A stretch of DNA of 64,000 nucleotides from Clavibacter sp. VKM Ac-2873 (GCF_015351075.1 NZ_JADKRS010000001.1:930001-994000); one strand, 5' to 3'. Counted from the first letter of the stretch, positions 9,605 to 18,614 are shown. The notes: generated from the sequence alone by a model not told the origin. Numbers and translations are program-made.

Positions 9605-10399
9605 TCAGCCGCGCTGCCAGGGCTGGGTGTCGTCCGGCCACACGGAGCGGGGCTCGTCCTGCTGCCGCCAGGCCGGGTCGCCGGGCCGCCCGCGGCGCGA
9701 CTCCTCCTGGCGGCGGCGCTCGGCCACCATGTTCGCGTTCTCCTCCATGAGGTCCTGCAGCGCCTGGACGACGAGCACCGCGGACGGCACGTCCCGGAGC
9801 ACGACGGGCGACTCGAGGCCGGCGTTGATCGTGACGTGGCCGCTGCGGTGCAGATGCTGCAGGGGGCCGCGGCGGAGGGTCACGTCGTACCCGCGGGAGT
9901 GGAGCAGCTCCTGCCGGGTGCGCACGAAGAAGCCGTGCGAGACGATCAGGCGCCTGGTCGTGACCGTGTAGCGGCGGTTGAGCCATACGAGCACGGGCAG
10001 CAGGGTGACGAAGACCGCGACGCCGGCGAGCGACACCAGCAGCAGCGCGTTCTCCCACGGCTCCGGGAACCAGCCGCCCAAGTAGCCGCCCGTGAGGCAG
10101 ATCACGAGCAGCAGCAGCACCGGGAGGGTCAGCGCGCGGCCGTGCGGGCGGAGGCGGACGAGCACGCGCTCGGGATCGGCGGCGACCATCTGCTGCGGCG
10201 GCGCGGCGGGCGGTGCCGCCGGGCGGCCGAGGCGCGGATCCACGTCGTGCGACGCGGTCAGGCGGCCGGCCTCGTCCTCGGCGACGCGACGGCGCTCCTC
10301 CTTCTCGGCCTTGCGGCGGGCTCGGCGTCCGCCGCGGACGGGGAGCGCCCGCCCACCCTCTCCGGGTGCGTACCGCTGCGTGTCACCCGTGTGCGCCAT
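9605..10399 (-). CDS. PH-domain (bPH2/DUF304-like) membrane protein
   Basis: 264 residues. A charged N-terminal tail (residues 1-90) is followed by two membrane helices, about 91-112 and 118-137, and then RRYTVTTRRLIVSHGFFVRTRQELL and HVTINAGLESPVVLRDV. That is the bacterial PH-like domain of YdbS/DUF304 proteins. The tail after about 230 is Arg/Gln/Asp-rich and probably disordered. Function of the family is unsettled. It starts four bases after the birA stop and may be co-transcribed with it, though a possible -10 (TATCAA) sits at 10406-10411. Confidence 0.8.
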   Translation of the reverse strand: MAHTGDTQRYAPGEGGRALPVRGGRRARRKAEKEERRRVAEDEAGRLTASHDVDPRLGRPAAPPAAPPQQMVAADPERVLVRLRPHGRALTLPVLLLLVICLTGGYLGGWFPEPWENALLLVSLAGVAVFVTLLPVLVWLNRRYTVTTRRLIVSHGFFVRTRQELLHSRGYDVTLRRGPLQHLHRSGHVTINAGLESPVVLRDVPSAVLVVQALQDLMEENANMVAERRRQEESRRGRPGDPAWRQQDEPRSVWPDDTQPWQRG

Positions 10400-10402
10400 G
10401 CC

Positions 10403-11185
10403 TCATTGATACCGCAGATGCGTCACGTCCCCGGCGGCGACAGACGTCCCGGCCGGATCCCCGGCGGACTCCACGGTGAGCCGCCCGTCGTCGTCGACCC
10501 CGGTCGCGCGCCCGAGGAGCTCGCCGCCGCCCGGCAGCTCGACGCGCACGTCGCGGCCGATGGTGGCGCAGGTGCGGGCCAGCTCGTCGACGAGGCCCGC
10601 GGCGCGCGCGTCGCCGTCGGCGCCCACCCAGGCCAGGTAGCGGGCGCGGAAGGCGCCGAGGTAGGCGCCCAGGATCGCGTCCACGTCGGGGTCCGGCACG
10701 CCCGCGAGCCGCAGGGACGTGGAGGTGGGCGTCGGCAGCTCCCGCTCCTCGAGCGTGAGGTTGAGGCCCGTGCCCACCAGCATGCGGCCGGGCGCGATGA
10801 GCTCCCCGAGGATCCCGGAGACCTTCCGCCCGTCCACGTGCACGTCGTTCGGCCACTTGAGCGTCACCTCCCGGGGCGCGGGCACGACGTCGCGCAGGGT
10901 CGCCACGAGCGCGAGCCCGGCCACGAGCGGCAGCCACCCCGGGTCGAGGTCCGCGCGCCCGGGGAGGCAGAGGACGCTCACCGCGAGGGTCCGCCCGGGC
11001 GGCGCCACCCAGACGCGGCCGCGGCGGCCCCGTCCCGCCGTCTGGTCGAGGGTGAGCACCGCGGATCCGTCGGGCCACCCGGCCGGATCCGCGGATGCGC
11101 GTCGCGACAGCTCGTCGTTGGTGGATCCCGCCTGGTCGAGGGCGAGGAGGCGCGGGGCGGCGAGGCGGCTGAGCGGGAGGTCCAT
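10403..11185 (-). CDS. birA: biotin--[acetyl-CoA-carboxylase] ligase, monofunctional
   Basis: 260 residues. BirA adenylates biotin and attaches it to the lysine of carboxylase carrier domains. The ligase core shows TLDQTAGRGRRGRVWVAPPG with the GRGRRGR biotinyl-AMP loop, KWPNDV and the KVSGILGEL block, then a small C-terminal SH3-like domain. There is no N-terminal helix-turn-helix, so it is an enzyme and not a repressor. It is divergent from the acyl-CoA carboxylase beta gene; its target carrier is encoded at 19265-21034. Confidence 0.93.
   Translation of the reverse strand: MDLPLSRLAAPRLLALDQAGSTNDELSRRASADPAGWPDGSAVLTLDQTAGRGRRGRVWVAPPGRTLAVSVLCLPGRADLDPGWLPLVAGLALVATLRDVVPAPREVTLKWPNDVHVDGRKVSGILGELIAPGRMLVGTGLNLTLEERELPTPTSTSLRLAGVPDPDVDAILGAYLGAFRARYLAWVGADGDARAAGLVDELARTCATIGRDVRVELPGGGELLGRATGVDDDGRLTVESAGDPAGTSVAAGDVTHLRYQ
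10406..10411 (-). promoter_or_regulatory. candidate leaderless -10 for the PH-domain gene
   Basis: On the minus strand TATCAA lies six bases before ATG 10399, overlapping the last codons of birA. The sixth base is A rather than T, so this is a weaker match than the others of this class. Confidence 0.35.
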
Positions 11186-11191
11186 GACGTC

Positions 11192-11197
11192 ACCGTA
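11192..11197 (-). promoter_or_regulatory. candidate leaderless -10 for birA
   Basis: On the minus strand TACGGT ends six bases before ATG 11185, which predicts a transcript starting at or next to the start codon. No Shine-Dalgarno sequence fits in that gap. Confidence 0.5.
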
Positions 11198-11279
11198 CCG
11201 AGCGGATCAGGAGGTGATCGCACCCCGGACGCGCCGTCTTCTGTGCGTGGTCCACAAGAGCGGGGCACGTGCCCGCCGG

Positions 11280-11285
11280 TACAGT
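11280..11285 (+). promoter_or_regulatory. candidate leaderless -10 for acyl-CoA carboxylase beta
   Basis: TACAGT lies seven bases before GTG 11293. This favours GTG 11293 over the earlier in-frame GTG 11269 as the start codon, because 11269 would lie upstream of the promoter element. Confidence 0.5.
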
Positions 11286-11292
11286 GAGGCGG

Positions 11293-12906
11293 GTGACTGC
11301 ACACGAGCCAGACGAGGACGCCGGCGCCCCGGACATGTACACGACCGCAGGCAAGCTCGCCGACCTGAAGAGGCGCTACCACGAGGCCGTCACCGCGAGC
11401 GGCGAGGCCGCCATCGAGAAGCAGCACGCGCGCGGCAAGATGACCGCCCGCGAGCGCATCGACCAGCTGCTCGACCACGGGTCGTTCGTCGAGCTCGACG
11501 AGTTCGTCCGCCACCGCACGCACGCCTTCGGGATGGACGCGAAGCGGCCCTACGGCGACTCCGTCGTCACGGGCACGGGCACCATCGAGGGCCGCCAGGT
11601 CGCCGTCTACTCGCAGGACTTCACGATCTTCGGCGGATCGCTCGGCGAGGTCGCGGGCGAGAAGATCATCAAGGTCATGGAGCTCGCCATCAAGACGGGC
11701 GTCCCCATCATCGGCATCCTCGACTCGGGCGGCGCGCGCATCCAGGAGGGCGTGGTCGCGCTCGGCAAGTACGGCGAGATCTTCCGCCTGAACACGCGCG
11801 CGTCGGGCGTCATCCCGCAGATCTCGCTCATCATGGGCCCGGCCGCGGGCGGCGCCGTCTACTCCCCCGCGCTCACCGACTTCGTGATCATGGTCGACAA
11901 GACCAGCCACATGTTCGTCACCGGACCCGACGTCATCAAGACCGTCACGGGCGAGGAGGTCGGCTTCGAGGAGCTGGGCGGGGCCCTCACCCACAACAAG
12001 GTCTCCGGCGTCGCGCACTACCTCGCGAGCGACGAGGACGATGCGCTCGACTACGCGCGCACCCTCCTCGGGTTCCTGCCGGACAACAACCTGGCCGAGC
12101 TGCCGGAGTTCCCGCGCACGGCGGACCTCGAGATCACCGCGCAGGACCTCAAGCTCGACACGATCATCCCGGACAGCCCGAACCAGCCGTACGACATGAA
12201 GACGATCATCGAGCTCATCGTCGACGACGGCGAGTTCCTCGAGACGCAGCCGCTGTTCGCCCCGAACATCATCGTCGGGTTCGCGCGCGTCGAGGGCCGC
12301 TCCGTCGGCATCGTCGCCAACCAGCCGAACGCGATGGCCGGCACGCTCAACATCGAGGCGGGCGAGAAGGCCAGCCGCTTCGTGCGGTTCTGCGACGCCT
12401 TCTCCATCCCGATCCTCACGCTCGTCGACGTGCCCGGGTACCTGCCCGGCACCGAGCAGGAGTGGACGGGCGTCATCCGCCGCGGCGCGAAGCTCCTGTA
12501 CGCGTACGCCGAGGCGACCGTGCCGCTCGTCACGGTCATCACGCGGAAGGCGTACGGCGGCGCGTACATCGTCATGGGGTCCAAGCAGCTGGGCGCCGAC
12601 ATCAACCTCGCCTGGCCGACGGCCGAGATCGCGGTGATGGGCGGGCAGGGTGCCGTGAACATCCTCTACCGCGGCGAGATCAAGGGCGCCGAGCAGGCCG
12701 GCGAGGACGTCGCAGCGGTCCGCACCCGGCTCGCGAACGAGTACACCTACAACGTCGCGAGCCCGTTCCTCGCGGCGGAGCGCGGGGAGCTCGACAACGT
12801 CATCCAGCCGGCGGCCACCCGCGCGTCGGTCGTCAAGGCCCTGCGGGCGCTGCGCACCAAGCGCGCGAGCCTGCCGCCGAAGAAGCACGGGAACATCCCG
12901 CTGTGA
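11293..12906 (+). CDS. acyl-CoA carboxylase beta (carboxyltransferase) subunit
   Basis: 537 residues from GTG 11293. This is a PccB/AccD5-type carboxyltransferase that moves carboxyl from biotin to acetyl- or propionyl-CoA. Seen: [12 protein letters not shown] near the N-terminus, [39 protein letters not shown] (oxyanion region), [16 protein letters not shown] and [15 protein letters not shown]. The stop overlaps the epsilon subunit GTG by four bases. The biotinylated alpha subunit is encoded 6 kb away, so the complex is split. Acetyl versus propionyl preference cannot be set from sequence. Confidence 0.95.
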   Translation: MTAHEPDEDAGAPDMYTTAGKLADLKRRYHEAVTASGEAAIEKQHARGKMTARERIDQLLDHGSFVELDEFVRHRTHAFGMDAKRPYGDSVVTGTGTIEGRQVAVYSQDFTIFGGSLGEVAGEKIIKVMELAIKTGVPIIGILDSGGARIQEGVVALGKYGEIFRLNTRASGVIPQISLIMGPAAGGAVYSPALTDFVIMVDKTSHMFVTGPDVIKTVTGEEVGFEELGGALTHNKVSGVAHYLASDEDDALDYARTLLGFLPDNNLAELPEFPRTADLEITAQDLKLDTIIPDSPNQPYDMKTIIELIVDDGEFLETQPLFAPNIIVGFARVEGRSVGIVANQPNAMAGTLNIEAGEKASRFVRFCDAFSIPILTLVDVPGYLPGTEQEWTGVIRRGAKLLYAYAEATVPLVTVITRKAYGGAYIVMGSKQLGADINLAWPTAEIAVMGGQGAVNILYRGEIKGAEQAGEDVAAVRTRLANEYTYNVASPFLAAERGELDNVIQPAATRASVVKALRALRTKRASLPPKKHGNIPL

Positions 12907-13136
12907 GCGACGAGCGCACGCCGGCCGAGGCCGCGATCGGCGGGTTCCGCGTCCTCGGCGGCGCGCCCACCGAGGAGGAGCTCGCCGCGGCCACGGCGGT
13001 CATCGCGGCGCTGGCGGCGCAGCCCTCCGCCGAGCACCCCGTGCGCCGCGCCCCGGACGCGTGGCAGCGCTCGCAGCGCAGCGTCCGCGGCACGCTGGTG
13101 CCGGGCCCGGGCCGCTGGCGCGGCTTCTCCGGCTGA
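12903..13136 (+). CDS. acyl-CoA carboxylase epsilon subunit
   Basis: 77 residues from GTG 12903, overlapping the beta-subunit stop as GTGA. It shows the actinobacterial AccE/PccE signature: [23 protein letters not shown] near the N-terminus and a C-terminal basic-aromatic tail with W-RSQRSVR and GRWRGFSG. Epsilon subunits bind and stabilise the beta subunit in actinobacterial acyl-CoA carboxylases. The length suits the family and the position directly after beta is typical. Confidence 0.9.
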   Translation: MSDERTPAEAAIGGFRVLGGAPTEEELAAATAVIAALAAQPSAEHPVRRAPDAWQRSQRSVRGTLVPGPGRWRGFSG

Positions 13137-13423
13137 CTGGGCGGGCGACGACCCGCGGGGTGCGTCCGCCCGGGCCGTGTCCTCGCAAATGACGACTTGG
13201 CCGGTCCCTCCCGCTGCGTGAGACTCGTCGTGCTGGGGGGCCCGCATCGCGGGTCAGTCAACACGGCGTCGTCCAACTGTGGTGAGCAGACGACGCCGGG
13301 GGGCGGATCATCTCGATGCTCGGGTCATCGGGATGACCGGAGAGGCGCGAGGGCGGACGGTGCAGGCACCGGCCCTCGCGCCTCTCAGCATCTCCGGCCG
13401 GTCGCGCGGACCGTCGCAGCGCC
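13137..13423. other. 287-base gene-free convergent region with several stem-loops
   Basis: Lies between the epsilon subunit gene (rightward) and the pseudo-sensor gene (leftward). I see a triloop hairpin at 13241-13253 (CCCGC/GCGGG), a 10-bp stem CGGCGTCGTC/GACGACGCCG at 13264-13298 with a 15-base loop, and the long terminator hairpin at 13340-13386. Short frames overlap here on both strands but none looks like a protein. A small RNA is possible but unproven. Confidence 0.5.
13340..13386. terminator. bidirectional terminator hairpin
   Basis: Perfect 15-bp stem: left arm 13340-13354 (GAGAGGCGCGAGGGC), right arm 13372-13386, with an inner GGTGC/GCACC mini-stem in the 17-base loop. It sits between convergent genes. 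No T tract follows, as is common in high-G+C actinobacteria. Confidence 0.75.
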
Positions 13424-14449
13424 TCAGCTGCTGCGCGGGCGCGGGATCTCCAGCCACAGGTCGACCTCGTCGTCCAGGTCGTCGCTGCCCAGGAGGCTCG
13501 CGCTGCCATCCCCGGCCACGCTGAGGCCCACGACGGTGATCGCCGTGTCGGATCCCTCGGGCACCGTGCGGGCGATGATCTTGTCCGCCCGCGTGTCCCG
13601 CACGGCCTCGGCCAGGCGGTCGAGCACGACGTCGCGCGTGGCGTCGTCGAGGTCGTCGATGCCGCCCTCGTCGAGGAGCGTGACGACCGTGCCGCGGCGC
13701 CGGGCGAGCATGACCTGCTCGCGGACGGCGTCGTTGAGGAGGGTGCGTCCGCGGATCTCGTCGCGGATCGCGCCCTCGAGGTAGAGGCACTCCTGCCGCT
13801 CCTCCGGGGAGAGGTCGCCTCCGGTCTCCACGATGCGGCGGAGCATGGGCACCGCCATGCGGCTCGTCTGGCGGAGCCGGAACTGCCGCTCGTAGAGGTG
13901 CGCCTCCTGCGCGGCCTGCCAGTCCGCCGCCTCGCGCTCGGCGCGGTGGAACTGCCGGGCGTCGCGGGCGGCCTTGGCGAGCGCGTGCGCGAGGACGTGC
14001 GAGACGGCGACCCACAGCGCGCTGCCCGTGACCCCGTAGTCGACGAGCCCGGCCGGCCCGCCCCAGAGCACGGTCTGGACCGCGAGGATCACGATGCCCG
14101 CCCACGCGAAGCCCTGCCGACGGCGGGCGGACGTGATGGTCATCAGCGTGCCGACCGCGGCGACGTGCCACGTGGTGAACGGCGCGAGGGGACCGGGCGT
14201 GAGCTGGCTGGTCACGAGGACCGGCACGACCGTCGCCACGGCCAGGTTGAACGAGGCGAGCCAGACGGGCATGACCGTGGGGCTCGTGGGCCACAGGCTC
14301 ATGAGCGTCGCCACCAGGTAGAGCGCGACCGCGATGAGCGTGACGGCCGGATCCGCGGGGGTGCCGATCGCGACGAGGGCGAGCACCACGTGGTACGCGG
14401 AGAACAGGGCGGCGAGGCCGAGCACGATCGAACGCGGGACGACGATCAC
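13424..14449 (-). CDS. membrane sensor-like protein, degenerate histidine kinase partner
   Basis: 341 residues from GTG 14449, overlapping the kinase gene stop as GTGA. Five or six hydrophobic segments fill residues 5-155. A charged helical region (165-250) resembles a dimerisation domain but has no phospho-acceptor His, with RQTSRMAVPMLRRIV where an H-box might lie. The C-terminal part (250-340) resembles the shape of an ATPase domain but lacks N, G1 and G2 boxes. I infer a non-catalytic partner of the neighbouring kinase. The family has no function I recognise. Confidence 0.7.
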   Translation of the reverse strand: MIVVPRSIVLGLAALFSAYHVVLALVAIGTPADPAVTLIAVALYLVATLMSLWPTSPTVMPVWLASFNLAVATVVPVLVTSQLTPGPLAPFTTWHVAAVGTLMTITSARRRQGFAWAGIVILAVQTVLWGGPAGLVDYGVTGSALWVAVSHVLAHALAKAARDARQFHRAEREAADWQAAQEAHLYERQFRLRQTSRMAVPMLRRIVETGGDLSPEERQECLYLEGAIRDEIRGRTLLNDAVREQVMLARRRGTVVTLLDEGGIDDLDDATRDVVLDRLAEAVRDTRADKIIARTVPEGSDTAITVVGLSVAGDGSASLLGSDDLDDEVDLWLEIPRPRSS

Positions 14450-15792
14450 CGGTCGCCCCTCTCGCGATCCGGACGCCCGGGCGGCGGCGCGTCGAGGTCG
14501 TCGGGGAGGAAGGGGATCTCGGGCGCGGCGGCGCCGACCGGCGCGGGCCAGCGGATCCGCACGGCCGTGCCCTCCCCCGGCGCCGAGTCGATGGTGACGA
14601 GCCCGCCGGCCTGCGCCACGCGCTCCTTGATGGACACGCGTAGGCCGAGGCGCTCGGTGGGGATGCGCCGCTGGTCGAAGCCGGCGCCGTCGTCGACCAC
14701 GTCGATCGCGACCCCCTCGTCGCCGTGGCCGGAGATGACGAGCGTCCGGGTGATGGTCTCGGCCGAGGTGCCGGCGTGCTGGAGGCTGTTCATCATCGCC
14801 TGCACCGCCGCGGAGTAGATGGCCTCGGCGGTGGACACCGGGACGGTGCGCGCGCCGAGGTCGCGCGTCTCGAGGACGAACGGCGCGGAGAGCGCGGAGG
14901 CGGCGTCGACGATGCGCTTCGCGACGGCGCGGAGCGGCACGGAGGCGTCGTCGTCCGTGCCCTGCTCCGCCGCCGCGAGGTGCCCCATCGCGTTGGCGGC
15001 CATGGTGGCGGCGAGCGTGCGGGCGGCCGGATCCGCGGTGCGGGCCGCCGAGAGCAGCGTGGTGAGGACGCTGTCGTGCACGATCGCGTCGACCTGCACG
15101 CGCTCCACCTCGGTGGCGTGCTGCCGCACCGCGTGCGAGTAGCGGGTGAGCGCCGTGCCCTGCGCCCAGTCGACGCCGAGGGCCGCCTGCCGGAGCACCG
15201 TGACGATCATGAGGACCGAGCCGCCGAGGATGATCGAGTAGAGGACCTGCAGGAACGAGTCGAGCGGGGTGATGACGCCGTGGCGGAGCGCCACCTCGAG
15301 GAAGCCCAGCCCGAGCGGCACCGCGACCGTGTAGATCACGGCGATCCAGAGGCGGAAGGCCATCGCCGCGCACGTCGTCGCGACCGTGAGCTCCTGGTAG
15401 AGGAACGGCTGCGGGACGGTCGTGAGGGTGTCGGGCTGGATCGCGAACGGCCAGGTCGCGAGCGCCAGGACGAAGACGAGGGCGACGGTCGCGTGCGCGG
15501 GCACCACCCCGCGTCGGATCACGCCGGCGACGCACGTCCAGACCAGGCTGCCGAAGAACACCACCAGGAAGGCGATGCTCCAGGCGGGGCGCATGGTGTC
15601 CAGCTGCCCGTTGATGACCTGCAGCGACTGCAGCGCGAACAGGAGGCCGAAGGCGCCGGCGCCGCGACCGAGGATCGTCTCGATGCGGGCGAGGCTGATG
15701 GGGTTGTCGGGGGTGCGCGGCGGGGCGCCGGCGAGGGCGCGCGTCGCGGGAGCCGCGGTGGGCGGCGCGCTGGCCGGAGGCCTAGCGGCCAT
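14446..15792 (-). CDS. sensor histidine kinase (NarL-system type)
   Basis: 448 residues. Six hydrophobic segments lie at about 43-62, 70-92, 102-118, 133-163 and 175-200. The H-box is AIVHDSVLTTLLSA with His-239; a GHKL ATPase domain follows with an N-box at AMMNSLQHAG (Asn-335), DDGAGFD at 368-373 and GEGTAVRIRW. It should phosphorylate the response regulator encoded just upstream, whose stop it overlaps by 11 bases. The signal is unknown: no PAS, GAF or extracellular domain is visible. The C-terminal tail after 420 is acidic and proline-rich. Confidence 0.88.
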   Translation of the reverse strand: MAARPPASAPPTAAPATRALAGAPPRTPDNPISLARIETILGRGAGAFGLLFALQSLQVINGQLDTMRPAWSIAFLVVFFGSLVWTCVAGVIRRGVVPAHATVALVFVLALATWPFAIQPDTLTTVPQPFLYQELTVATTCAAMAFRLWIAVIYTVAVPLGLGFLEVALRHGVITPLDSFLQVLYSIILGGSVLMIVTVLRQAALGVDWAQGTALTRYSHAVRQHATEVERVQVDAIVHDSVLTTLLSAARTADPAARTLAATMAANAMGHLAAAEQGTDDDASVPLRAVAKRIVDAASALSAPFVLETRDLGARTVPVSTAEAIYSAAVQAMMNSLQHAGTSAETITRTLVISGHGDEGVAIDVVDDGAGFDQRRIPTERLGLRVSIKERVAQAGGLVTIDSAPGEGTAVRIRWPAPVGAAAPEIPFLPDDLDAPPPGRPDRERGDR

Positions 15793-16486
15793 CGCCGCCG
15801 TCCTGGTCCAGTCCCGGGAGGATGCCGTCCTCCACGGCCCGGCGGAGCAGGTCGACCTTGGTGGGAGCGGGGCGCCCGACCTCGACGTACTTCACGCGGA
15901 TCCGGTCGAGGTACTCGCGCGCCGTGCTGTTCGCGATGCCGAGCTGCTGCGCGACGAGCTTGAGCGGCAGGCCGGAGGCGTACAGGTGCAGCACGTCCCG
16001 TTCACGTCGGCCGAGCTGGGCCTTCGCGAAGTCGCGGTCGGCGTCGATCGCGGTCGCCCACTCGAGGTTGTTGAGCACGTCGCCGCGCGCGACGGTGGCG
16101 ACGGCCGCCATCACGGTCTGCGTGGCCGACGACTTCGGGATCACGCCCGCCGCGCCCGCGGCCAGCGCCTCGCGGACGCTCGCGACGCGGTCGGCGATGC
16201 TGTGGACGAGGACCGCGGCTCCCGTGCCCTGCGCGGCCTTGACGTTGTCGGTGACGGAGGAGCCGTCCCCCAGCGAGAGGTCGAGCACGACCACGTCGCA
16301 CTCCCGGCCCACCAGGCCCTCGACGAGCTCGCGGGCGTTCGCGGCGGCGAGGATGAACTCGTACCCGGCGTCGAGGCACGCGGCCTTGAGGCCCAGCCGC
16401 ACCGACTCGTGGTCGTCGACGACGGCGACGCGGACGGGCGGGCGGCTCGCGGCCGCGCGATCGGATCCCTGCGTTGTCTCGGTCAT
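15782..16486 (-). CDS. LuxR/NarL-family response regulator
   Basis: 234 residues. The receiver domain has Asp-24/Asp-25, phospho-acceptor Asp-69 in VVVLDLSLGDG, and Lys-118 in IPKSS. The DNA-binding domain at about 157-215 reads LGRRERDVLHLYASGLPLKLVAQQLG followed by STAREYLDRIRVKYVEVGR, a divergent recognition helix compared with the usual TVKNH form. ATG 16486 has GGGGGAT upstream. It is the first gene of a three-gene unit whose members overlap, so all three products should be made in fixed ratio. Confidence 0.93.
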   Translation of the reverse strand: MTETTQGSDRAAASRPPVRVAVVDDHESVRLGLKAACLDAGYEFILAAANARELVEGLVGRECDVVVLDLSLGDGSSVTDNVKAAQGTGAAVLVHSIADRVASVREALAAGAAGVIPKSSATQTVMAAVATVARGDVLNNLEWATAIDADRDFAKAQLGRRERDVLHLYASGLPLKLVAQQLGIANSTAREYLDRIRVKYVEVGRPAPTKVDLLRRAVEDGILPGLDQDGGDGR

Positions 16487-16583
16487 CCGGATCCCCCTCG
16501 TCGCGTGGCGCCGTCGAGCTCCGATGGCCGCCTCGCCCACTGTATCGCCCGGCCGCCGCGTCCCTCGGCGGCGGATGTCCCGG

Positions 16584-17831
16584 TCAGGAGGCGGCGGGCA
16601 CCAGCACGGCCACGCTCTCGACGTGGTGGGTGTGCGGGAAGAGGTCGAACGACCGCACCGAGCGGAGCTCGTAGCCGTGCTCGGCGAAGAGCGCCACGTC
16701 GCGGGCGAGCGCGACGGGATCGCACGCCACGTAGACGACCTGCGCCGGGTGCAGCTCCGCGAGCGCGTCGACGACGGGCTTCTTCGCGCCCGCACGCGGC
16801 GGGTCGAGCACCACGGTCGCGCCCGCGAGGCGACGGCGCTCGGCGGGGCTCGCCTCCCGCGCCAGCTTCTGCAGGTAGCGGTCGACGCGCGACGTGAGCG
16901 ACGCGGCGCCCACCCACTCCGCCAGGTTGTCGCCGGCGAACTCGGTGGCGACCTCGTCGCTCTCCACGCTCGTGATCCGCGTCGTGTCGCCGAAGCGGTC
17001 GCCCACGGCCGCGGCCAGGAGTCCGACCCCGCCGTAGAGGTCGAGGTTCGCGGCGCGCGGGTCGAAGAGGGCCTCGTCGATCGAGGACTGCACGGCGTCG
17101 TAGAGCGTCTCCGCCGCCCGGCGGTGGACCTGCCAGAAGCCGCCGGCCTCCAGCTTGAACTCGCGGTCGCGGACGCGCTCGGTGATGGTGTCCCGGCGCT
17201 GCGGCTTGCCGTCGATGAGCAGCATGCGCACGTGCCCGTCGGCGGGGGCGACGAGGTCGATCCCCTCGACGCCGGGGAAGCGCTGGCCGAAGGGCGCGGC
17301 GCCGTTGACGCCGGCCGTTGCCAGGGGCAGCGACGCGACGGGGATCACGCGGTGCGAGCGCGACGCGTACGGGCCGACCTCGCCGTCGTCGCCGACGTGC
17401 AGGCTCACGCGCGTGCGCCAGCCGAGCCCGTCGGACTCGTCGTCGCCGGGGAGCGCCTGCACCTCGACGTCGGTGTCGACGTGCGCCATGCGGGAGAGCG
17501 AGTCGACCACGACCTGCCGCTTGAGCTCGCGCTGATGGGCGAGGTGGATGTGGCCGAGCTCGGCGCCGCCGACGCGGTCCTCGGGGGCGCGGTCCACGGA
17601 GGCCTCGGCCCAGACGTGCGGACGGCGGTGCGGCGACGCGTCGAGCACCTCGACCGTGTCGGCCCGCCAGAAGGACTTCTTGGAGTCCTCGGTGATGCGC
17701 GCGCGCACCCGCTCGCCGGGGATCGCGTCCGAGACGAAGATCACCCGGCCGTCGTGCCGCGCCACGGAGACCCCTCCGTGCGCCATGTTGGTCACGTCCA
17801 CCTCGACCTCGCGGCCCACCTGCTCACCCAT
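16584..17831 (-). CDS. class I SAM-dependent RNA (uracil-5-) methyltransferase, TrmA/RumA family
   Basis: 415 residues from ATG 17831; an upstream extension to 17876 is possible but lacks support. A TRAM RNA-binding domain (about 5-62: EVDVTNMAHGGVSVARHDGRVIFV) precedes the methyltransferase, with NLDLYGGVGLLAAAVG as SAM site, VVLDPPRAG, and VYVACDPVALARDV carrying the catalytic Cys. That Cys is the only cysteine in the protein, so the [4Fe-4S] cluster of RumA is absent. Target base, tRNA or rRNA, cannot be assigned. Confidence 0.9.
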   Translation of the reverse strand: MGEQVGREVEVDVTNMAHGGVSVARHDGRVIFVSDAIPGERVRARITEDSKKSFWRADTVEVLDASPHRRPHVWAEASVDRAPEDRVGGAELGHIHLAHQRELKRQVVVDSLSRMAHVDTDVEVQALPGDDESDGLGWRTRVSLHVGDDGEVGPYASRSHRVIPVASLPLATAGVNGAAPFGQRFPGVEGIDLVAPADGHVRMLLIDGKPQRRDTITERVRDREFKLEAGGFWQVHRRAAETLYDAVQSSIDEALFDPRAANLDLYGGVGLLAAAVGDRFGDTTRITSVESDEVATEFAGDNLAEWVGAASLTSRVDRYLQKLAREASPAERRRLAGATVVLDPPRAGAKKPVVDALAELHPAQVVYVACDPVALARDVALFAEHGYELRSVRSFDLFPHTHHVESVAVLVPAAS

Positions 17832-17923
17832 GCGGCAACCCTGGCACACGCCGGGGGCACCCCGGGACGCGCGCACGTCGCCGGGAGGCGCGGACGCCCC
17901 GGGACGCGTGCCACCATGTCGGC

Positions 17924-18595
17924 GTGACCACGCGCCTCCACCTCGCCTCCACGTCCCCCGCCCGACTGGCCCTGCTGCGCTCCGCCGGCATCGAGCCCAT
18001 CGTGCTGCCCTCCGACGTCGACGAACCCGCCGCGGTCGCGGCCGCCGAGGCGAGCCGGGGTCCGCTCGGCCCCGAGGACATGGTGCAGCTGCTCGCGCGC
18101 GCCAAGGCCGAGGCGGTCGTCGGGCAGCTCGTCGCCGGCGTCCCGCTCACGGGCCTCGTGCTCGGCGGGGACTCGGCCTTCGAGATCGACGGCGTCGTGC
18201 ACGGCAAGCCGCACACCGTCGAGCGCGCCACGGAGCGCTGGCGGGCCCAGCGCGGCCGACAGGGGCGGCTGCACTCCGGGCACTGGCTGATCGAGGTCGA
18301 GGACGGCCGCATCGTGCGCGGGATCGGGCGCGCCGCCGTCGCGGACGTGCGCTTCCGGGCCGACATCACCGACGCCGAGATCGACGCCTACGTCGCGACG
18401 GGCGAGCCGCTCCTGGTCGCCGGGTCGTTCACCATCGACAGCCTGGGCGCGGCCTTCATCGAGCGGATCGAGGGCGACCCGAGCACCGTCGTCGGCCTGT
18501 CGCTCCCCACGCTCCGCTCGCTCGTCCGGGAGCTCGGCACCGGGTGGACGGACCTCTGGAACCGCCAGGGCGCCGTGGAGGCCCGGCTCGTCTGA
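17924..18595 (+). CDS. Maf-family nucleotide pyrophosphatase
   Basis: 223 residues from GTG 17924. Maf proteins hydrolyse non-canonical or pyrimidine nucleoside triphosphates to monophosphates. The N-terminal LASTSPARLALLRSAGI is the family motif, then VLGGDSAFEIDG with the catalytic Asp, GKPHTVERATERW, and the C-terminal AGSFTIDSLGAAFIERIEGDPSTVVGLSLP. It is divergent from the RNA methyltransferase and convergent with the unknown gene downstream. Which subfamily (dTTP/UTP or m7GTP-like) is not resolved. Confidence 0.93.
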   Translation: MTTRLHLASTSPARLALLRSAGIEPIVLPSDVDEPAAVAAAEASRGPLGPEDMVQLLARAKAEAVVGQLVAGVPLTGLVLGGDSAFEIDGVVHGKPHTVERATERWRAQRGRQGRLHSGHWLIEVEDGRIVRGIGRAAVADVRFRADITDAEIDAYVATGEPLLVAGSFTIDSLGAAFIERIEGDPSTVVGLSLPTLRSLVRELGTGWTDLWNRQGAVEARLV

Positions 18596-18614
18596 CGGCA
18601 GGCGCCGACGGGCC

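Noticed and set aside
13137-13423. tRNA or known riboswitch in the structured intergenic region
   Set aside because: I could not fit a cloverleaf, an anticodon loop with conserved bases, or any riboswitch core motif there.
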